Positions 58,469 to 64,000 of a DNA stretch of 64,000 nucleotides are shown in pieces. The notes under the pieces are model-generated. The model searched no databases. It was not told the origin of the DNA and worked only from the letters and a program-made list of their open reading frames with translations. The DNA comes from Pristionchus mayeri (Eukaryota > Nematoda > Chromadorea > Rhabditida > Neodiplogasteridae). The position numbers and the translations under genes are program-made. Position 1 is the first letter of the stretch; each line of letters opens with the position of its first letter. Where the stretch lies: positions 17,586,464 through 17,650,463 of the forward strand of contig BTRK01000003.1 in NCBI GenBank assembly GCA_036245805.1. Reading direction: 5' to 3'.

Positions 58469-59759
58469 CAGGGTGTCCAAAAAGTATTGTTACACTTTTG
58501 AAACGCGAATTTTTTTAACATGTAGGTCGAGTTGTCAAAACCTGTAATAACACGTTTGAGCCCACCCTTCGGTGCGTTGAGGGAACCTACTAATTAGTTT
58601 CCCATAGTCATGGTTCGTCCAAATCGCTATCGTCAAACTATTATCAACCTTTGGACCCTCGGCGACCCCCCAGATTCCATCAGGAGGAAGCTTCGTATTT
58701 CCCGAATGACAGTCTATCGCACCATCTCCCGTTTCAAGCAGTTGGGCACTGCGAAGGACCGTCCAAGATCAGGAAGACCCAAGACCGCTCTCAATCAGAA
58801 GAACAGGAGAATCGTGGAGAAGAGAGTGAATCGCAATGCCAAACGATCCATCAGGAAGATGGCTAAGGATCTCAAGATCTCCAAAGGATCCGTGTGTGCC
58901 ATCGTTCATTCTCTTCTCAAGTCCTACCCCTACAAGATGAGAAAGGGCCATGGCCTCACTGATGTCCACAAGCAGAAGCGCCTGGAGAGATGCAAGCTGC
59001 TCCTTCAGCGGGCCGATCGTGGGGAGCACTTGACTACCGTTTACTCTGACGAGAAGCTGTTCTCAGTCGAGGAGGTCTACAACAGTCAGAACACCAGGAT
59101 CATCGCCAAGTCTCCTCAGCAAGCTGACGCCAGAGGTAGAACCATCTCTCGCATTGCCCACCCCCAGGCACTGATGGTTTGGGCTGGTGTGTGCTCGACG
59201 GGCAAGACTCCTCTCGTGTTCGTGGATCCCGGGGTCAAGATCAACAAGGAGTACTACACCAGGGCAATTCTCCAGAAGGCCCTTCTCCCCTGGTCCCGCT
59301 CCCACTTCAAAGGGGCTCGCTGGACCTTCCAACAGGATTCAGCGCCTGCTCACTCGGCAAAAGTGACGCAGGCATGGTGTCGCGCCCATCTGCCCGACTT
59401 CATCTCGAGTGAGGAATGGCCCTCGAACTCCCCCGATCTCAACCCTCTGGACTTCAGCATTTGGTCAGTGTTGGAGAAGGAGGCCTGCTCTACTCGCCAC
59501 AAGAACCGCGATTCCCTCAAGGCAGCCCTTCTCAAGGCATGGGAGAAGATCGACGTCCCTTACCTGCGGGCCGTCATCGACTCGGTCCCACGTCGTCTCA
59601 GAGAGGTCATCGCGGCCAATGGAGGCCAGATCGAGTGATCGTGCATTGTTATGTTCATATGGTCACTGATAAATACTGTGCCCCGTTTGAGTTGTCTATG
59701 TTGCTTTTAAAGAAAGATACATGGTTTTATCCGTGTAACAATACTTTTTGGACACCCTG
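58469..59759 (+). mobile_element. Apparently intact maT (DD37D) transposon
   Basis: Perfect 27-bp terminal inverted repeats begin CAGGGTGTCCAAAAAGTATT (58469-58495 and 59733-59759), with TA on each side (58467-58468, 59760-59761). The 1291-bp element holds one uninterrupted transposase frame. A truncated relative with a diverged end is at 36985-37482. Confidence 0.95.
58610..59638 (+). CDS. maT-type mariner transposase, 342 residues
   Basis: The frame opens at 58610 with MVRPNRYRQTIINLWTLGDP and runs to TGA without break. An N-terminal pair of helix-turn-helix segments (RISRMTVYRTISRFKQLG; RKMAKDLKISKGSVCAIVHS) separated by a basic GRPKTALNQKNRR hinge binds the terminal repeats. The catalytic triad is visible as YSDEK, FQQDSAPAHS and SPDLNPLDFSIW. 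Thirty-seven residues separate the second and third Asp, which is the DD37D signature of the maT clade. All three acidic residues are present and the length is normal, so it may be active. Codon use is GC-richer than the surroundings, suggesting a recent arrival. It cuts and pastes its own element at TA sites. Confidence 0.95.
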   Translation: MVRPNRYRQTIINLWTLGDPPDSIRRKLRISRMTVYRTISRFKQLGTAKDRPRSGRPKTALNQKNRRIVEKRVNRNAKRSIRKMAKDLKISKGSVCAIVHSLLKSYPYKMRKGHGLTDVHKQKRLERCKLLLQRADRGEHLTTVYSDEKLFSVEEVYNSQNTRIIAKSPQQADARGRTISRIAHPQALMVWAGVCSTGKTPLVFVDPGVKINKEYYTRAILQKALLPWSRSHFKGARWTFQQDSAPAHSAKVTQAWCRAHLPDFISSEEWPSNSPDLNPLDFSIWSVLEKEACSTRHKNRDSLKAALLKAWEKIDVPYLRAVIDSVPRRLREVIAANGGQIE

Positions 59760-59761
59760 TA

Positions 59762-62040
59762 GTAGGCAAGACAAGTGATAGTGTGTCACTCGATTCCCCA
59801 AACTGGAACTGATACTGGAGAATGGCTGAGAGTGATGTAATTAGTAGAAAGTCAGTGAGTTATCGCCTAATTAGTATTTCATTAATCACGTCTGCTATGA
59901 ATATGCGAACTTTCGACCAGAGTGATTGCGCCGATGACATTTGGGTTACAGTGGCCTGAAAGGAAAAAAGAAGACGATGAGTTTCACTGCAACCTCAAAC
60001 ACCCGAAAAAATGTCGAACTCAATCGATGAGGCCTTACTATTCGAAAAAAAAACAAAAACAAGAATTGATCTCAATCCTGCTAAGAAGCAGATAATAAGG
60101 CTGGATGAAATCAGGGACGAGTGAATCGCTGACAGAATGGAAGACGAGGAGGGGGAATTGAGTAGATGGAAGAAGTCGGGGGGGGGGGGGATAAAGGAGA
60201 GGTTGACGAGACAATGGAGAGACAGTGGCTGGTGTGTTGATGCAAATAGAAAGTGAGAAGACTGGGAACGACACCGGGGGATACGACATGATGAAGGCGA
60301 ATGTTTTCTCGAGTCGAGCCTACTCTGATGAGGGCCGAGCTGTAATCAGCTGTCTCCAGGATGATTGACTTGGAAATAGCCTCTTCTTGACAGCATCAGG
60401 TAGATACTTCGAGCAAATGAGAGACACTAGAAAGATGCCCCACTGATCAACAAACTGCACCAGAGCTCAAGGGAGGGAATGGGTACAGAGTAATCTCGGA
60501 TGATTTCAGGAAACGTCCGATGCCAAACATATGCAGAGCTTGGAAAAATAACCGCATGTCACAATGCTTGCAAAGTAGTGGTGTTAATGCTATTTCCGAA
60601 ACGCCAATAACGCCAAATGGAGAAGCTCCATTGTGAGGTAGCATCAATAGCGCCAAAGCGCCTATTGAATAATGCTCCAACAACGGGGCACTATTACTAA
60701 TTCGAGTAGCAGTATTACGAGCACAGTCGACACGAAAATACATGTCTCTCAGTCGAGAGAAGAAGGTGATAACATCCTTCTTAGGGAACAAAATCACTTA
60801 TCAATGGGCCATCTTGCTGACTACGTCCTGTCAGCTCAATCAGTAGGTCGATATTCCGAATTTAGAAGTTAAAGTTACCCAACAACCGTCAAAATATTCC
60901 AATTTCCGCGCGTGCCTGATCAGGAATCAGTGATCAGGCACGCGCGGGAAAAATTAAAATTCAAATAATTTGACGGTTGTTGGGTAACTTTAACGACAGT
61001 ATCGCGCCAGACATCTATCATCGCAAAGACAATGCATAACCACACAAAACACGATTGCGCGTGCCTCTCACAGTGCGAATTTGATTGATGGGAGGTTCGC
61101 CCCCTCGCACCCTCGAGGCACAAAAAGAAAGAGAGAGCAAGAACAAAAGTAGCTGAGAACTAGTCGGGAACCACGGGAAATATGGTTGATCTTTGATCTC
61201 AGAGGACCATGAAAACTAAAGGAGTGCAACGATAACAAACACTGCAGGAATGCGCAGGGGAAGGCAAAGTTGGTACACTAACATCGGGAAAAGGCGCGCC
61301 ACCTTCACGAGGAGGGAAATAAACTTTGCTGCAATGATGCTCGAGAGTAGAAGTCTGTTATTTCAAATTACGTAATGCTTACATTTAGAGGAAAGAACGA
61401 GAGAGAAATGCTCGGAGAGGGTATGTGAAATGATAAGAATAAGAGCATTACTCATAACTCCAGGAAGGGATAGGCGCCCCTCCCAACTTGCGCACTGAAG
61501 CGCAAGCGTGGTGCTTGATTCCAAAGTGGTGCATGAGAGAGAGAGATGCTGAATCAGTATGCAACTTGGGATGGCTTGTCAAGGATTGAAATTCTTCATT
61601 TTATTCACCAATCGGTAACTCTAGGGAAATCCGTTAGCAAGTGATCCTCCCAATCCTAAATCCCGTATCGTCAAATGACCCGATAACTGCATAACACAGA
61701 GTAGATTGAAGATCAAAGATCAACTAAAAGTGTATCCAGGAACTGCGCCGAACAAGTGCCCCTCCCAGCACCGCGAGAGGGCACACGCGGGGGGTAATTC
61801 AAGCGTATACTCACTTTCTCCCCCCATTCTTCGCCCCATGTGCTTCCGAGAGTATTCAATGGCAAAAGTGAGAGGAGGAAACCGGAAGAAGAAGAGAGGG
61901 GTCGAATGATCTTTTTGTTGTTCCTATCCTGCTTATTGGCTCTCTTCTTCCGAGATTCTTCCTGGAGGATCAGATGCACCGGTGAAGTTTGCTAGAAAGC
62001 GAGTAACCAAAAGAAGAATAAGAAAAAGGGAGTAGCATAT
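59762..62040. other. No gene recognised
   Basis: No exon chain or domain seen. It contains a G run at 60178-60190, the hairpin at 60868-60994 and purine-rich sequence. The short frames lack support. Confidence 0.45.
60868..60994. repeat. 127-bp hairpin with nested arms
   Basis: GTTAAAGTTACCCAACAACC at 60868 is mirrored by GGTTGTTGGGTAACTTTAAC ending at 60994. The inner bases CGCGCGTGCCTGATCA and TGATCAGGCACGCGCG pair as well. Confidence 0.9.
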
Positions 62041-62110
62041 GGCAATTCAGTGCTCAGTCTCTCCTGAGGTTACGAGCGACCTTTGCATACTGATGTGTTT
62101 GACTGAAATA
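62041..62110 (-). mobile_element. Diverged piece of the RTE-type 3' tail
   Basis: CAGTCTCTCCTGAGGTTACG corresponds to CAGTCTGTCCTGAGGTTATC in the units at 42382 and 48826. No TAAG run is left. Confidence 0.45.
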
Positions 62111-62225
62111 CTTAAGCATTGAGAGGAACAATGGGTTAATCCTGAGTGTCTAGACTGGTGTTTTCAATCTCCTAATCCACCTAAGGTCTCACTCCGGTCA
62201 AACAAAGCGAGAGATCACGCGAAGT

Positions 62226-62317
62226 GGGCACTAGGTCGGATGAGAATTATGACGTCATGCCGCCTTTGATAGGTCAAAGGCGACATGACGTCATAGATCT
62301 CATCCGGCCTAGTGCCC
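62226..62317. repeat. GGGCACTAGG hairpin with paired TGACGTCA
   Basis: GGGCACTAGGTCGGATGAGA at the start is mirrored (two differences) by TCTCATCCGGCCTAGTGCCC at the end. Both arms carry ATGACGTCAT. A shorter relative is at 63362-63419. Confidence 0.9.
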
Positions 62318-62428
62318 GCGAAGTGAGGGGAGCCAGGTAACGACTGTGGATAGTTTTATAATTCTGTCTGATCAGTGAGAGAGCACGCAGAATAAAGAGA
62401 GTCAGTTCTTGCGAAGCCATCCCTAGTA

Positions 62429-63640
62429 CCGAAGTGTCAACACTGGTACTAATTAGAACGGAAGGAATCAAGGGCAGATGTCTAACCTACAACCTCCTGA
62501 CTTTCGCATGTTCTGCCATCATGTCCCACGGAAAAAATGAGGCAACGTAATGAGAACCAGGCCCCGAAGTGTCAACACTATTACTAATTAGAACACATCG
62601 GATCAAGGGCGGATCCGGAATGACTAGACCCGGATCTCTCACTCTCAGCAGATATCAAGTAGATCAGGAGCCACTAGATATCGCAGTCAAGCACCCAAGA
62701 AAGAGAGAGATCGAAATCGAGGGGATCGCACACTGTTCGATAGAAAAGTAGCGCCAAGAAATGTGAGGCGAGAATTGAATCATCAAGACGCTTCAAATCA
62801 AGAAATGACTGTCAAGCACCTTCCAATCGAGAGATCTCAGTAAATGAGATCTATCTAACACCATTAGACATACGGACAGGCATTATTAGTGTGTGTTTGA
62901 TGAAAAACGCGCATTCAACTGCCGCCTCAAGTTGTAAAAGCTAGATATCCTATTTGTGAAACATAAAGGCCACATCAAGAAATGACAACCAAGCACCCAA
63001 TTGGGAGATTTCCAATCAAGGGAATCGCATACCATTCGATTGAGTAGTGGATTTGTTATTTTTAGAAAAAAGCAATGCGAACTGTATTGCATAATCAACG
63101 CACTCAAGCGAGATATCCAATTTGTGAAGCATAATATAACTGGGCAGCAGAAACATAGTTGCGGTCAAGGACTGTTCAATCGCGTGATTTCAATCTTGAA
63201 AGATCTAGCACCATTCGAGAGAAATGGATTTATTATTTTGTTCGACAAGAGGAACCCGAGCTGTATTGAATCTTCAAATGAGGGAAGTGTAATATCCAAT
63301 CTGTGAAGCATAGTAATAACTGGGCATCAGATGCGCGGTGACGCGTAGTGAAGCATCTACCAATAGGGCACTAGGTCGGATGAGAACTATAACGTCATCG
63401 TTCTCATCCGGCCTATTGCTTGCCAATAGCACACTCATTCATGAGAGGAGCAGCTCGCGCCCTTTAGAGATAGAAAGGAAATAATATTTTGTTTCTGGAA
63501 AAAAAGGGAGGGTAATCTGAAACATCAGGTCGAAGAATCGCAATAACCACTCTGTGAAACATAAATGTCATTGCAAGAAATGGCAGTCAACCACCCCAAG
63601 GGGATCTCTCATTCGAGGGAGGATCTCACGCCAATCCACG
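62429..63640. repeat. Degenerate tandem repeats
   Basis: CGAAGTGTCAACACT..ACTAATTAGAAC occurs at 62431 and 62564. From about 62680 a second unit recurs irregularly, marked by AGCACC, ACCATTCGA and TGTGAARCATA (near 62957, 63125, 63304 and 63554). No coding function is evident. Confidence 0.6.
63362..63419. repeat. Short GGGCACTAGG hairpin
   Basis: CAATAGGGCACTAGGTCGGA and GGATGAGAAC are mirrored by GTTCTCATCCGGCCTATTG around a loop with ATAACGTCAT. It is a compact member of the family at 62226-62317. Confidence 0.8.
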
Positions 63641-64000
63641 CGGGGGTAGGAATATTAATTGATAGCAAAAGGCTCAACTCGATTGCAATTTCATTCAGAG
63701 AGGATGGAGTAATGTATGAACGTGATTTCCAGCGAATCGCGCGGAATAAAAAGCGTCGCAGCACTGGGACTGCGAAGTTCCGCCTTACACCGGGCAAAAA
63801 GCCGACAAAAAGCGAGAGCTCTTGAATTGGTCAGCAAAGTGCGCGCGGCATTGTAACGCGAGAGGAGCGAGAGGAGAGAGAGCCCTCTCCCTCTCTCTCC
63901 CGAGACAAAAGACGTGATAAGCCACGGCACACGAGAGTTGATTATAGCACGACCTCGAAATGATCTCGCCGTCTCTCTTCATTTCGCGTGCTCTCTCGCA
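63641..64000. other. No gene recognised at the window edge
   Basis: An open frame runs 63565-63825 on the plus strand without recognisable motif. The last bases (CTCTTCATTTCGCGTGCTCT) are a reverse-orientation member of the dispersed GAGAGAGCACGC family. Confidence 0.4.

Overview
The window is animal genomic DNA and most likely comes from a nematode. I infer this from the short introns with TTCAG/CTCAG acceptors, a secreted EB-module (cysteine-rich) protein, a nematode-style secreted C-type lectin, a maT-type (DD37D) mariner with perfect ends, RTE- and CR1-like retrotransposon fragments and many foldback MITEs. Species cannot be read from the sequence. All spliced models were assembled by eye from reading frame, splice signals and exon phase; none has transcript support.

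Layout. From 1 to 17 kb, single-copy genes lie among MITEs: a 5-exon gene of unknown function (3541-4428, +), a long EB-module secreted protein (4982-11042, +), and three genes on the minus strand (12275-11309, 14820-14215, 16691-16090). The first and last of these encode small secreted proteins with the same 47-nt phase-2 signal-peptide exon and repeated LPD motifs, so they look like a small family.

From 17.2 to 54.7 kb lies a tandem array. Its unit is a C-type lectin gene (+) convergent with a CRAL-TRIO/GOLD (SEC14-like lipid transfer) gene (-). The lectin is present once (17213-18344), and three further units keep only its last exon. The SEC14-like gene is present as a 3' stump (18.8-19.4 kb), copy A (21.4-36.8 kb, broken), copy B (39.0-42.7 kb, broken), copy C (44.2-49.2 kb, one lost splice acceptor) and copy D (50640-54672, apparently intact, 14 exons, 407 codons before the stop). 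Recent duplication of 3.8 kb and a mosaic pattern between A, C and D suggest gene conversion.

Copy A carries an 11.7-kb nested insertion (24383-36107) in an intron. A palindromic foldback element was itself entered by a 4.8-kb TTAA-flanked segment carrying a THAP-domain gene and a CDV3-like gene, by an RTE fragment with a 9-bp target duplication, and by a tandem-repeat element that in turn holds a mariner. Because the foldback arms mirror each other, each insertion can be compared with its own empty site.

From 55 to 64 kb there is little host coding sequence. It holds a foldback element with tRNA-like promoter boxes, an apparently intact maT transposon (58469-59759), several hairpins and a degenerate tandem repeat.
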